Assembly: GCA_008828725.1 (NCBI GenBank)
Contig: MEHQ01000169.1
Coordinates: 361,312-425,311, forward strand
Origin: Saccharina japonica
Taxonomy: Eukaryota > Sar > Phaeophyceae > Laminariales > Laminariaceae
Length of the DNA: 64,000 bases
Reading direction: 5' to 3'
Shown in pieces: positions 45,201-56,180 of this stretch. The notes under the pieces were generated by a model. That model did not search any database and was not told where the DNA came from. It saw only the letters and a list, made by a program, of their open reading frames with translations. Position numbers and translations under genes: made by a program. Positions within the stretch are counted from its first letter, which is position 1. Each line of letters opens with the position of its first letter.

Positions 45201-48200
45201 TGGGAGATGGCAATTAGAAATAAGATGCTACACCGAGAACCTGCTCCGAAGCTCGCCATCGAAACATCTGCAAAAAGGGACTTAGGATGTGTCTACTGTG
45301 TGGCCCCTGCCGTGTGTACACTGGCCGTTGACGTTATCGGTGAGAGTGCTTCTCAAGGTGTTGATAGCACACCATTGGGTCTTGATATTGCGCCGCTTGA
45401 CCTTCGTATCGCACGAGTTAGACTTTAATATCGCACCAACATACCTCAAACTCGCACCAGTTGACATTGAAATCGCTCCACTTTAGACCTTGAAATCACA
45501 CCCTTACACCTTGATATCGCAACCTTAGACTTTGGAATCGCACCGTTAATCCTTGATGCTTTATTTTGTCATACCAGGTATACTTTTGGGTTGCTGGCGC
45601 CTTTTTGGGTTGGCGAGCGACGTCTGCTTGTACTGCTCGCGCTCTGCTGGCACGTGCCCGGTTCAAATTCACTCTTCATCCTCCCTCTCAAAGCCACCCT
45701 TGACCCTTTTGATAATATTACGCACTGTGAAGAAACCTAAATATGACTCTAATTCCAAGTGTTTAGTCTCCACAACGAAAGTGCAGTCCTAAACGAGTTA
45801 ACCCTGACACTGTTGTACCCGATTTTGTGCTTGCCCTCCCGCTCTCCGTGATGTGGTGTGATGTGGCGCGGCGTGACGCGGCTGCTGTGCGATGACGCCA
45901 GGCGGCGGCGGCGGCGGCTGTGGTGGTGAATCAGCCGAAGGTTGACGTCGAGGAGGAGGAGGCGGTGTCGGAGACGTCGGAGACACGAGAAGAGAACACG
46001 ATATCAGCAGATCGTCTCAGCGAGCTGGAGTCGATGGCTTCGCAATACGCGGCTTCCGAAGATCGCGACATGGTCGATGAGGTGGCTTCGGGGGCGTACT
46101 TTGACAAGCACACCAAGCTTTACGTACCGGTGAGAGGGGAAGGGCGAGTGTTGATTGTCATTCGTTGTATCGGTACATTTGTAGTGTAGCTAGAACACCG
46201 TTGGTGGCGGTTAAATTCACGGTGGGCGACGGTTACACCACCGTGGGTGACGGTTACACCACTATGGGTGACGGTTACAGCACCGTGGGTGACGCGTACA
46301 ACACTATGGGTGACGGCTTCACCACCGTGGGTGACGGTTACAACGTTACAACACTGTGTGTGGCAGTTACACCACCGTGTGTGGCAGTTACACCACCGTG
46401 TGTGACGGTTACACCACCGTGGGTGGCGGTTACACCACCATTGGTGGCGGTTTCACCAGTGTGGGTGACGGTTACACCACCGCGGGTGACGGTTACAACA
46501 CCGTGGGTGACGGTTACAACACCGTGGGTGGCGGTTACACCACCGTGGGTGGCGGTTTCACCACCGTAGCTGACGGTTACACCACCGCGGGTGACGGTTA
46601 CAACACGGTGGGTGACGGTTTCACCACCGTAGCTGACGGTTACACCACCCTAGGTGTTTTATTTTTGCACACCTAAGGCACACCATGGTGTCGCGTCGCA
46701 CCAGGTTCTTCATTCGCCCCTTTAGAATTGCACCCTCTTGTCGCAGCTAAACTGCTTGGAACTACAACAGTGCTCGTCTATGTTGTGCACTCTTAGTATT
46801 AACAGCATACTCTCGTACAAAATGTAAAGGGTTCAAGAGGGAAAGGAGTTTTGCGCGCTGTAACATTATTTATTTGTAGATGTAGGCCAAATGAGCGACG
46901 TTGCTGGGAGTGCACTGCTGCTGCTGCTTCTGTTGCTGCTGCTGCTGCGGCGGCGGCGGCGGGGGCATCTCCTCGTCGACTCGTAACGGTTTGGTGCACA
47001 ACATTCGCCCACCAATGAAGAAGAGTGTTCTGTTTGTTGTTTCGGGATCGCTGTGTTCAGCGAGGACGTGGCCCACCTTCGCCGAAAGTTGTCTACCTTT
47101 GTCCACCGAGCCGTGTTTTTTTGGTTCGCCCTCCTTGCGGTAAGGGTAGCCACTTGACTGGTGACTATTGGCTGTTGTACTTTGATCGTTGACTTTTGGC
47201 TTTTGGCTTTTGGCTTCTGTTGACTTTTGAACATTGACCGTTGACTCCTGACTGTTGACTTTGGACCGCTGACTGTCGAGTTTTGATATTTAAATATTGG
47301 CTTTTGACTGTTGACTAACTATTAATAATTACTTTTGTTTTTTGTCTGGTGTGGTGACATCTCCACCAGACGGATGGTATCATCGTGAAGAAGACGTACG
47401 GCTTCTGGACGTGGCAGGCGTTCGGCTTCATCTTCGTGCAGCACTTCGTCAGGAGCTTGATCCGAAAGGTAAGTTGCGATAGCGATACCGATAGCATTAA
47501 AGACGACGACCGTGACAACGATTACAGTAATGACAATGATCACGACAACGATGTCGATAACGGCATCGAACGCATCGATAACCGCAACAAAATCGATAGC
47601 CGCATCGACAATCATACCGGCAACGACACCGATATTAACGAAATAGTGATGACGGCAATGGTGCTGATGCCGTCCACCGTTGAACGTCCGAGCAGAGCCG
47701 GGGCACCGCACTAAGCGCTTGGGCTTGACTTTGTTTTTTTCGAATGTATTTAGGCGCTTTGATTGGCCTGCCACATATTCGTGCCGTCACACTGGCGTTC
47801 ACTAGGTTCCGCTTGCGGCGTTGTAGGCAAATTTTGCCGCCTCTCTACATGATCCACCAAAAAATGCCACCAATCGTTACAAACAACAAAGTGACATTTT
47901 CGCGAGTAGTGTTCATTTTGTTACGAATCGTGACACTAAATGTGTTTGAACAATAAGCATCACGAAAAAATGATGTCACAACTCGATGCGACCTAAAACA
48001 AAAACAGAATCGTGACTTGAAGCCTATTTGAAAATGTCACGAATCTGTGATTTTTATTTTGCATTCATCACTCGTATATAGGACGCTTGTTATTTTGTAT
48101 CAGGTACCTAGTAGCAACGAAGGGCACGATGTCAGGACGTCAACAGCAGTGGTGCGGAACAAAAAATAGCAAAAAATGCTACTACTCGGTTGGGGGTACC

Positions 48201-51200
48201 GCAATATGATTATACGAGAGTAAGTATATGTAGAAAACCCACCATTGGCTGGCGAGGGTTTCCCCCTGAAAGGCTTGTTTTATTTCGCACGCATTGCCTG
48301 GTTCCCTGGAGCGTGTACATGTGAGGTGCTGTTGGCCCTGTGGTATTCATTGTATTTACATGGCCTTGTGTTGTATACATGGTATGAATGCATAGGGCGG
48401 GGATGTGAGCAAGACGGCAATGGCCGAAATCAACTGGGACCACGTGGTTACGGAGCCGGAGCACTTGAAGGAGCTCAAGGCCTACTGCTGCGACGACTGC
48501 GGGTACACGCTTTTCCCGGCGAGAGGTGAGGTGCACGTCTCTCATTGGCCCATAGAAAATAGAAATGGTTGACTCGCTGTAAGGCTGGCGGTCGTGTGGC
48601 GAGAGGTGCGGCATGTGTCGCTCATTGGTCGACAGAAATAATAGACGTGTGCTAGTGGTTGATTTGCTATTAATAATACCTGGTAAGGGTTGAAGTGCCA
48701 CTTGGTGTGCTGGTTGGCCGAAAGGTTTTGGTGCTTGATCGATCCGCTGAGTAACTCGTTCGTCCCGCGCGTTGGTGGACTGCTGAGGTCGGGAAATTGA
48801 CGGACATATGTAGCACGGCTGATACTAGCTACTCAGTTGACATTGCTCAATTGGTAGCAGCAAAAGCGACCCCCCCCCGACTTAGTATGGTCCCTTCTCT
48901 CGAGGCAGTACGATTTCCTTGGAGCTATACTATTAATAGTACCATTATGTTAAAAGTTAATACATTAATTATGTTACCAGCGACGGTAATTGTACGTTTG
49001 TGGAATGTCAATGGTGACTGTTAATAGTGAAAGGTGGTGAAAAATGTCCAGAGCGGGGTGCCAAGAACAAGAACGAGAACAATAAGCCCGCATCATTAGC
49101 CCACCCTGGTTGCATGTAGTGTGTCCCAAATTTGCCAAAATGTGCATGCAGCTCTGAAGGGGTTAACTGTGAACCTGTGCCTGCAATACCCGGCAACGGT
49201 GATTTGCATTGTTGGCGCTTGACGAAATCCTCCATCTCACAGCTGTCACTTATTATTTTCATCTATAATATTTGTGTTGCTGTGTGACGCGTTTTCCTCA
49301 TTACCCCCTTTTTTTGTTGTTTGAAAAGGTCGACATGAGCACTTCTTCGATGACGTGGACGACTTCAAGTGTCCAGAGTGTGATGCGCCGCGATCGTCCT
49401 TTTACGACGCCAACGATCCCGACGACCCGCACAACAAGGTTCGGCTCCGCTCGGCGTGGCTTGGATTGGATCAGATTGGACTGGTCTGACTTGATTCGGT
49501 TTGGTCTGACCTGGTTCTTGGTTCGGATTGGTCTGACTTGAGTCGGATCAGTCGAACTTGGTGCTTGATTCAGCTTGTTCGGATGTTATTCTTGTTGGTG
49601 GATTAGTTTTTTTTACTTGAATCGGTTTAATCTGATTTGAGTGTTGATTCGGATTGGTTTGACTTGATTGCTGGTTTTGAATTGTCTGACTGAAGTCGGC
49701 TCTGCCTGACTTGATTCTTGACTTGGATTGGCTTTTGTAACTTGACACGGCTTGGTCTCTGGCGTTATCCTTGCTTTTGATTGGTCTCACTTGACTCGCA
49801 TCGGCTTTTGCCTGACTTGGTTCGTGATTCGGATTGGTCTCCGTAGCTTGTTTCGTGGTTCAGATTGGTCTGCCTTGGTTTTTAGTCATCCTTGGCTTGG
49901 TTCGTCTTGGTCTGACCTGACTGTTGCTTCGGGTTGGGCCTGTCATCATTCGACCTGGTCTGACTTAATTCGGCTTTCGGCCCAGCCCATCATATGGTGC
50001 AAACGCCAGCCTACGCACATACAGGCAAAACAAGTGCGCTATTTACGATCGAACGCTAACGTGTGTGCTGCAAAATGGATAGTATCTGTTCAGCTGATAC
50101 AAAAAAGCCTCCTCATGAATTGACGTCTGTTCTTTTTTTTTACTTGCAGCGCGACGATGAAGATGAGGAGGAGGTTGCCGTCACTGATCTGGGAATCGTG
50201 GCATCATCAGTGAATGGAACAGAGGTGAAAAATACTACTAATAAAGTCGATACGGAGAGTATTTTAGTGTCGCTCGCTACGGTGAAAAATCGATGACGAG
50301 AGTATTTTAAGCGACGGGTGTGGTGGCGCCTCGAGAAGGAATCGTGGCATGACCTGCTACGACGTGGTAGTGTGAAACCGTAAACATAACCATAGGCACA
50401 CCTATGGTACTCCCATGCCACGTGCAAACTTCCTCCGTTTTTGAGCACGACCCATACAAATTGCTATCTCGTCGTAAGCACGGCGGTGTTCGTAGAAGGA
50501 ACTCCAGGACGGTACAGCACAGTGGTGCTCTTGGGGTAGGACGTACATTCGACACCTCTCGTTTTCGGTGTCATCCAACATTCTGATTTTGGGTTTGATT
50601 TTACTGGGGTGGGGAGCGTCTTCGACGATTCTCATTTTCAATTTCGTCCGATTTTCTGAGTTTTCAGTTGGATGCAGACATACGTGAAGGCGTAGACATA
50701 TGATAGGTGTACGGATGTAGGCATATAGATGTAGACGTAGAGATATACATGCACATTGAACAGACGTAGATGAAGACGTAGAAATATACGTAAAAAGAGA
50801 CACAGGCGTGTCGCAGTTGTGGAGAGGCGTGCTTGCTCGCGAAGGGCAGCGGAGTTCGAGTCGGCTTCCGCTGGGTGTCTTTTGTGTTGCGACCCACGCC
50901 ACCAACGGTTGGATATCATTCAGCAGTAGGACGGAGCAGCGAAGCAGGCGGTCGGCGCTGCTTGTTCGAATTGTGCAGTGCGTTCCTGGTACGAAATGTG
51001 AAAATGAACCATGAAATATGTGACACCAACATAGGCAGTGTTGCTTCCAATAAGAAAGCCTTGGAACACCGACCTATGGTTGACGAAGATACACGTCGAA
51101 AGTCGAAATGGATCGTTTCTGCTATGGTTGGATTGCACTGCTTTGCCCACTGTAAAGTACACATTTTTCGTTCTTTTTGGACGGGATAAGCAACAATACG

Positions 51201-51486
51201 CGGTAATGCCGTTCATCACCGATTAAGTTGGCTTGTCGACGTTACGTTGGGCTAAAGTGACCAGCTGACTGATATTTTCTAACTATGAATGCGTCCCCGT
51301 TTTTTTTTCGTGCCTCCGCTCTGCCCCTCCTTGCCCATATAGCCGAGCGTTGCCTCCACACCCCCGAGTCCCGCGAAGGCGCCATCAGAAACGGCCGACC
51401 AGAGCGCGGCAGATACTTCCTCTCCCCCAGCAAACGACGAGCGAGAAGATGACCAAGATGACGACGCTGACTTGCTAGACTTCTGA
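42294..51486 (+). CDS. Plastid-targeted rubredoxin-like protein, 7 exons found
   Basis: Predicted small Fe(Cys)4 electron carrier or assembly factor in the plastid. Exons: 42294-42411, 45902-46129, 47370-47468, 48414-48525, 49329-49438, 50150-50224, 51343-51486 (TGA). Exon 1 gives a hydrophobic signal peptide (MLRLLVALALGANTAEA) followed by Phe (AEA-FVIAP), matching the heterokont ASAFAP transit motif. Exon 3 encodes an aromatic segment (YGFWTWQAFGFIFV) that may touch or span a membrane. Exons 4-5 encode the metal site: CDDCGYTLFPARGR, then FKCPECDAP, so C-x2-C-x22-C-x2-C, with a shorter middle than classical rubredoxin (about x29). The tail is acidic and ends DDADLLDF. Exons 2-7 splice in phase. 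Exon 1 ends in phase 1 but exon 2 opens in phase 0, so a small exon between 42412 and 45901 is missing from this model, or exon 1 belongs elsewhere. Confidence 0.8.
44045..44890 (-). mobile_element. 5'-truncated LINE, copy 2, with duplicated poly(C) tail
   Basis: The minus-strand frame (44151 to about 44890) encodes the same C-terminal region as the copy at 17006 plus about 80 more N-terminal residues rich in Lys/Glu. It has the same zinc-finger (C-P-C-G-K, H-I-V-G-E-C) and LCNIWKQRNERP. No reverse-transcriptase core is present. The tail carries a tandem repeat of cgtggtcaatggtcaaatga, ctaaggcaagcaac, gagtacgcc, poly-C. It lies in the long first intron region of the rubredoxin gene. Confidence 0.87.
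44900..45545. repeat. Two adjoining minisatellites (~30-bp caactgctataa; ~32-bp cttgatatcgcacc)
   Basis: 44920-45195 holds units with the cores gatggcccaac and ggctataaaa. 45330-45545 holds units with the cores ccttgatatcg and caccgttaga. Both lie in the intron before rubredoxin exon 2. Confidence 0.75.
46200..46660. repeat. 21-bp minisatellite (ggttacaccaccgtgggtgac)-like
   Basis: About 21 units with ggttacacca, ccgtgggtgac and variants. All six frames stay largely open because the unit is a multiple of three. It lies in the intron after rubredoxin exon 2, about 70 bp past the donor. Confidence 0.9.
47155..47655. repeat. Short degenerate arrays flanking rubredoxin exon 3
   Basis: 47155-47320: tgactgttgacttttggct-like units. 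47475-47650: gacaacgatacc/atcgataacg-like units directly after the exon 3 donor. Confidence 0.65.
49440..49965. repeat. Degenerate ttggtctgacttgattcgg minisatellite
   Basis: About 20 units of 20-25 bp begin directly after the donor of rubredoxin exon 5 and fill most of that intron. Confidence 0.85.
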
Positions 51487-54238
51487 CGCTGCTAAGACAC
51501 AAGACAGCTGTGTTCCGGGTTCGAAACGCGACACGGACAGACGGGTAGTTGGCCGTTTCGTCTTCCCGTTGTGGTGGTTCGGACTGCCTTAGCTGTGTGA
51601 TGATGCAGGCTGCCTTCACCCTGCCCACGTGCAACGAAACGGACGGACGAAGCGATAGGGAGGGGCGGGGGGGGTGTCTCGGCTCTGTATTCCTGGGCTG
51701 CTTCCGTGGAGTTGCTCGCCGTGTTGACTGGGGGGTATCCTAGGGCTCATTGTGAGGTGCCAAGGCCCAGCAAAGGGTTGGTGGGTTAGCAATTGCCTGT
51801 TCTTCGCCTTGACGTAGAAACCGGCAGTGTTCGCTTTCGGAAATTGCAGCGGTAAGGCTTGGAGGTGTGTCTCTGGTGCCGGATGCGCTGTAACCGCTTA
51901 TCAGGTGCTTCTGAGGACGCGCCAGTCGCGCTGTAGCCGCTTATTAGGTGGGCCTGCAACCCAGTGACTGAAAAGACGCTTGCGCGCGAGAGGCGGCGGC
52001 TGCCAGGAAAGGGGGAGCGCTGCCTGTCCTTGTTTGCTGAGGGCAGTGTTTGTGTTTGTCTGCTAAGAGCAGCTATGGGCAGCGCACCGGTGTCTTACTT
52101 GGGCTTGGCGGGCGTAACAGTCGCACTACGCTGTCGTGCTTGGGGTCGGTAGACGTAACAGTAGTACGACGGTTCATTCTTGCTCTTGGCAAGCGTAAGG
52201 GCAGTAGTAGCACGGTGCATGCTTGGATTTGGTAGGCATAAAACGTTGTGCGTTGCGGTGTCGTGCTCGAATTTGGTAGGTGTAACAGTTGTATTTCGGT
52301 GTAATGTCGGGCGGGGCAGGCAGACGGGGAGGGCTACGAGAAACAAAAAACACAGCTGGAAACTATCTTTAACCCGCCATCAACACTTGGAAATGGTGTG
52401 CTATTTACTGATACCGCGGTTGTTGTATCGTGGGTAACGAAACAGATCAGACTGTGCTCGCGGCGCCTGGAGTTCTCCGGCCTGTAGTATGATGATATGA
52501 TGTACCACTTTGACTATTAGTGCTTTGCAGATTTTAGCTGTGGATGTCGCCCCATCGCACTCCAACAGCTGGTAAGCCAGTCGCAGGAGTAATAATCCTG
52601 GTCTATTTTGTGGCCTGAGGGCTGGAGGCATTTGCAATATGGTGAACCCAGGGAGATACTCACCTGGCCTCCCGCTCGCAGCGATAGCTGACAAGTATAC
52701 TACAGTACCTAACTTCACTGTCGAGATGCTACCACCGAGCCGGAATACGACAAATAGCGCACGGGAAGTGTTCACCCCACTCGGCGGTATGTGGTCATCA
52801 GCGGACATCCCGGGTGCATCCCGGGGTTTCCTACAAGTAGAGAAAAACCGGAGGAAAGCCGGGGATGCACCCCGGATATACCCTGACGACCACAGGAAGC
52901 TGGCAGGCGCTTATAGCTTCACGCTACAACTTCGTACAGCCGAAGCTCGCTACGTTCACCCCTATGATGTCCAGATCAGATTGCGTTTGATGAAAGGCCC
53001 ACATATTACACTAGAGTCTACAGGCGCATGAAACACTCGTCCAAGAGTCGACCAGGCCTCCAGATTCAACACCCATACGTAGGGTATAGATGGAAGAGCT
53101 GCAGGCAACCAAATCACAGGCATCCAGACTGAAGACACCCCGACTACCGACAGCCAGATTATAAACATGAAAACCCCGAGATATACGTATTGCTCCCGAA
53201 AGTACGGAGACAAAAATTGAAACCCAAACATGCACCACCGTGTGATAGATTGCCCGCGTATAACCGCCTTGCTCGCTTAGCAGTAGGATCCTCTTCGCTA
53301 GCCCCGCCGTTGTGTGTGACTCATGAACCATAAGAAATTGAGTTTTGCATGTTTGACGGCTAGACTATTTCCCTGGAAACTGAAGCGGCATCGGCCGCCG
53401 GACAAAGTTCAGCGCTTCTTCACCAGAACGGCCAGAAACAGTGGCATCGACGACGAAAACATTAGAACGAGTTACAACGTGAATAACGTTTTCTGCCAAG
53501 CAAGGTATGTAGCTACCCGATACTGTAGTACGACGCTCGATCTCGGGGTCTGCCGGCTTACACACAATACGGTCCCGCAAGATAGTTCAGCTTTTACCCA
53601 CACACAAAAAAATGTTGGCTTTCTCTCTCCAACAGATACTTCGTATATATGTATTATAGGCGACCGAACGCCGTTAAAAAACTGCCGATCCTGCAGGGTA
53701 CCACCGACGAGATACCCGCCACACCACCCACCCACTTTACCACACGTACCGGTGTACGGTGCGTGCAAGTGCGCGATAAAACCAATACCACACCGGTTGT
53801 GCGGCGTATCAGGTGCAACGTGCAACGTACACCGTTCAACGTACAACGCAAACTGCACGGGCGCTAAACGTACGGCGTACAACGTGCAACGTATACTACA
53901 TACGTGCAGCGCACAACGCGCAACAGCACACCGCACAACGTACAGCATGCAAACAAACGTATGTGTCTTCGAAGACGTCTACCGCGAGTGTGGCCAAGAA
54001 ACGAGGGGCTGACTGGTGTCTTCTCGGGTGGGTTGTGCGGCAGACTGCGCAGGGATGGGGCCCTCGAGCGAAGCCCCCTGTAGTCCCGTTAGCCCCGGGC
54101 GTCGCTCCTGGTGACGGCTCTGACCCGGCGAAACAACGAGTAGTCCTTTTCGCACCTCTCCCCAGGAATCGGAGGGTGCCGGTATTCTGTTGGTTGCAAG
54201 TTGCGAGGGGTACGAGGGGTATCACATACGGAAATAGT
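51487..54238. other. Intergenic region after the rubredoxin gene
   Basis: 52090-52300 holds four degenerate ~45-bp units (tggtaggcgtaacagt-like). 52639-53031 (+) is a 130-codon ORF and 52401-52808 (-) a 135-codon ORF; neither resembles a family I know. 52807-52878 forms a strong hairpin. 53795-53950 is an array of gtgcaacgtacaacg words. No supported gene. Confidence 0.5.
52807..52878. repeat. 72-bp imperfect hairpin
   Basis: Left arm ccgggtgcatcccggggttt and right arm aaagccggggatgcaccccg pair almost fully across a ~20-nt loop. It could be a small foldback element or a folded RNA. It sits inside the 130-codon plus ORF, which argues against that ORF being a gene. Confidence 0.7.
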
Positions 54239-54951
54239 TCACACATCGGACAGATCAGATCCCTATTTCAGTTTCAAGTCCATGCTCTAGATCTTTCGGG
54301 GCTGAGGGCGTGTCTTAACCCCTTTAAGGTGCATGGCAACGAGAGGAACGGAACGAGGCTGTTCGTGCTCGTTCGTTCCGTTCCTATGTATGAGATTGGG
54401 TACACGCAGAATCCTGGATCTCGCCAGCCGAATCCGTACGAACGGTAAATTTTCGCACATCTTCGGGTTGTCCATCAAGATCAAGCAATATCTTATTTGT
54501 GCCGATTCGGTCGGGCCGTTCGGTCCTCCTAAGCAAGAAAAAGGGGCCAAGCACTTGTTCTTCTTCTTCCTTGACCCTAGATAGCTGCTTTCCTCGGGCT
54601 GCACTGAATCCTTTCGCTTTGCATACCCAATCAACATCAATTGATCTGGCAGATAACATTCCATTCGGTTCGTTCCAAGCTCTATGGAGGGGGGTTTAAG
54701 ACACACCCTGTGATATGATAGATCCTTGATATCTGTATACTTGATATTTACGATACTGATCGCGTTTGCCGGGTAAGATCTGGATGCCACGCCGGCGCTT
54801 GCGTATATGTTTGCATTCTGCAGGATGATACCTGTATGATACGGCTCTTTCTTGCACATCAGCCGTATGATATGAAGTACCAGGTACCAGGTATATCGTA
54901 ACGGCAAACATAGGATCCATATTTCAAGATCGTGATGTGTCCGATGTGTGA
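54239..54951. mobile_element. 713-bp terminal-inverted-repeat element with a 206-codon ORF
   Basis: 14-bp perfect termini (tcacacatcggaca at 54239-54252, inverse at 54938-54951). The minus-strand ORF 54907-54287 (206 codons) covers nearly the whole element; I see no known transposase signature in it. The internal 19-mer atgctctagatctttcggg and the related ends link it to the 290-bp MITE at 11925. No clear target duplication. Confidence 0.6.
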
Positions 54952-55488
54952 AACGTTTTCATCGGTTTCATCTCAATCGGGCCAGTTTCACACCCTTCGT
55001 ACGAGCACGGAACGTGAAGATGATTGCAAATGACTCGTACAGTGCAGGACGCCCAATAAGAAACAGGATAGCTACGTAGGTCAGACTGGGTCTCTGTTAT
55101 GTAAGAACGGGTGTGTTCTACTGTGCGCTAACTTCATTCGGTATTACGGCTCCTGAATTTCTGATTATCCTGCCAATTTCAGCCTGTCATTATTTTATTG
55201 ACATTTCTTTTACTGTACTATAGGTATCGGTATGCCCAGGTACAAGTTATAGCATAGGTGTCCTGTACCCTGTACTCCAGTTAGTTGTATCGTACCACTC
55301 TAGGGTGAAATATGTGAACCGTTACATGAAGATGAAACGGTTCTTACAGTTCCGTTCAGAGTGGTAGTTGGCTGGCACGTCAAAACGTGGGGTACGGAAA
55401 GTCGGTGTTTGTTAGCGAGTGTTTCAGAAGCTGTATCTATATGGCTGCGCAGCAACAACCACGACAGCAACGCTGGTAAGACGAGGAA

Positions 55489-55938
55489 ATGTCGGGAACG
55501 AGAACGTTAAACCGCATGTATAGCTTCTGCTTTGCGCTGTGGGCATTGCCCTTCAATGGGCCTTGCAGTTGTTGCTGTAGGTGGCCCAAATACCCAATAC
55601 GGTCGGAAATAGTATCACGTTCACGCCGAACACTGGTAGTTTTGGCGCTGTTTGTCGGCGGCGCGGCGATGATCCCAAGTGAGTGCATGGTGGATGGAGA
55701 AGCCTTCGTTCCCAGGTTAGGTTGGCCGAGACAACACGGCCACCTGGCAACCAAGGCACGTGACCCCCTTCAAAACGTCGAAATTGATCTCACACAAATT
55801 CCCAAGTATGTTGTCCCCAAAATCGTGGGTACAGTTACAAAGACACTGCAGAGAAAAGGCCACGCGGCCGACTGGCTTGGTGCGATACCAGTTACTGGTA
55901 CTAATATCGTGGAGGCATGTCATCGGTATTTAACCTGA
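55489..55938 (+). CDS. Hypothetical protein, possible plastid-targeted N-terminus
   Basis: 149 codons without introns. Internal Met66 is not the start, but residues about 43-80 contain SRSRRTLVVLALFVGG, a hydrophobic helix, followed by GEAFVPRLGWP, an A-F junction like the heterokont plastid motif. The C-terminal half (DLTQIPKYVVPKIVGTVTK) looks like globular protein. Hydrophobic residues also occur upstream of that helix, so the true start or an upstream exon may differ. No family recognised. It lies between the convergent rubredoxin and LRR genes. Confidence 0.4.
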   Translation: MSGTRTLNRMYSFCFALWALPFNGPCSCCCRWPKYPIRSEIVSRSRRTLVVLALFVGGAAMIPSECMVDGEAFVPRLGWPRQHGHLATKARDPLQNVEIDLTQIPKYVVPKIVGTVTKTLQRKGHAADWLGAIPVTGTNIVEACHRYLT

Positions 55939-56180
55939 GACAGCTTGAACGTCCGTGCTACATCAGCCCTGCAACCCCCCCCCCGCTAGCTCTTACAGCG
56001 AAACCAAACGAAACCGGACCATTTTGATACTCGTAATGTACCGCGCTTCGCAGGTACGTTAAGGCAAGGTTCAATGAAGGTAAGGTCGTGAAGCACGCCG
56101 CCACTTGCGACGAATTCCTTTCAGGGACGAACGAACGGACATCGTGCTTTGCAACTGTTAATAGCGCAGCTACACAACTC

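Noticed and set aside
46200-46660. Regular array resembling a CRISPR
   Set aside because: Units are contiguous 21-bp tandem repeats without spacers, in a eukaryotic intron.
46866-47106. Minus-strand ORF of about 78 codons with a Pro/Gln-rich end (AKVGHVLAEHSDPETTNRT)
   Set aside because: Protein-like in part, but no partner exons, start or family found, and it lies inside a rubredoxin intron on the other strand. Left as unproven.
52401-53031. Opposed 135- and 130-codon ORFs as real genes
   Set aside because: No recognisable domain, overlapping on opposite strands, and one contains the strong hairpin.
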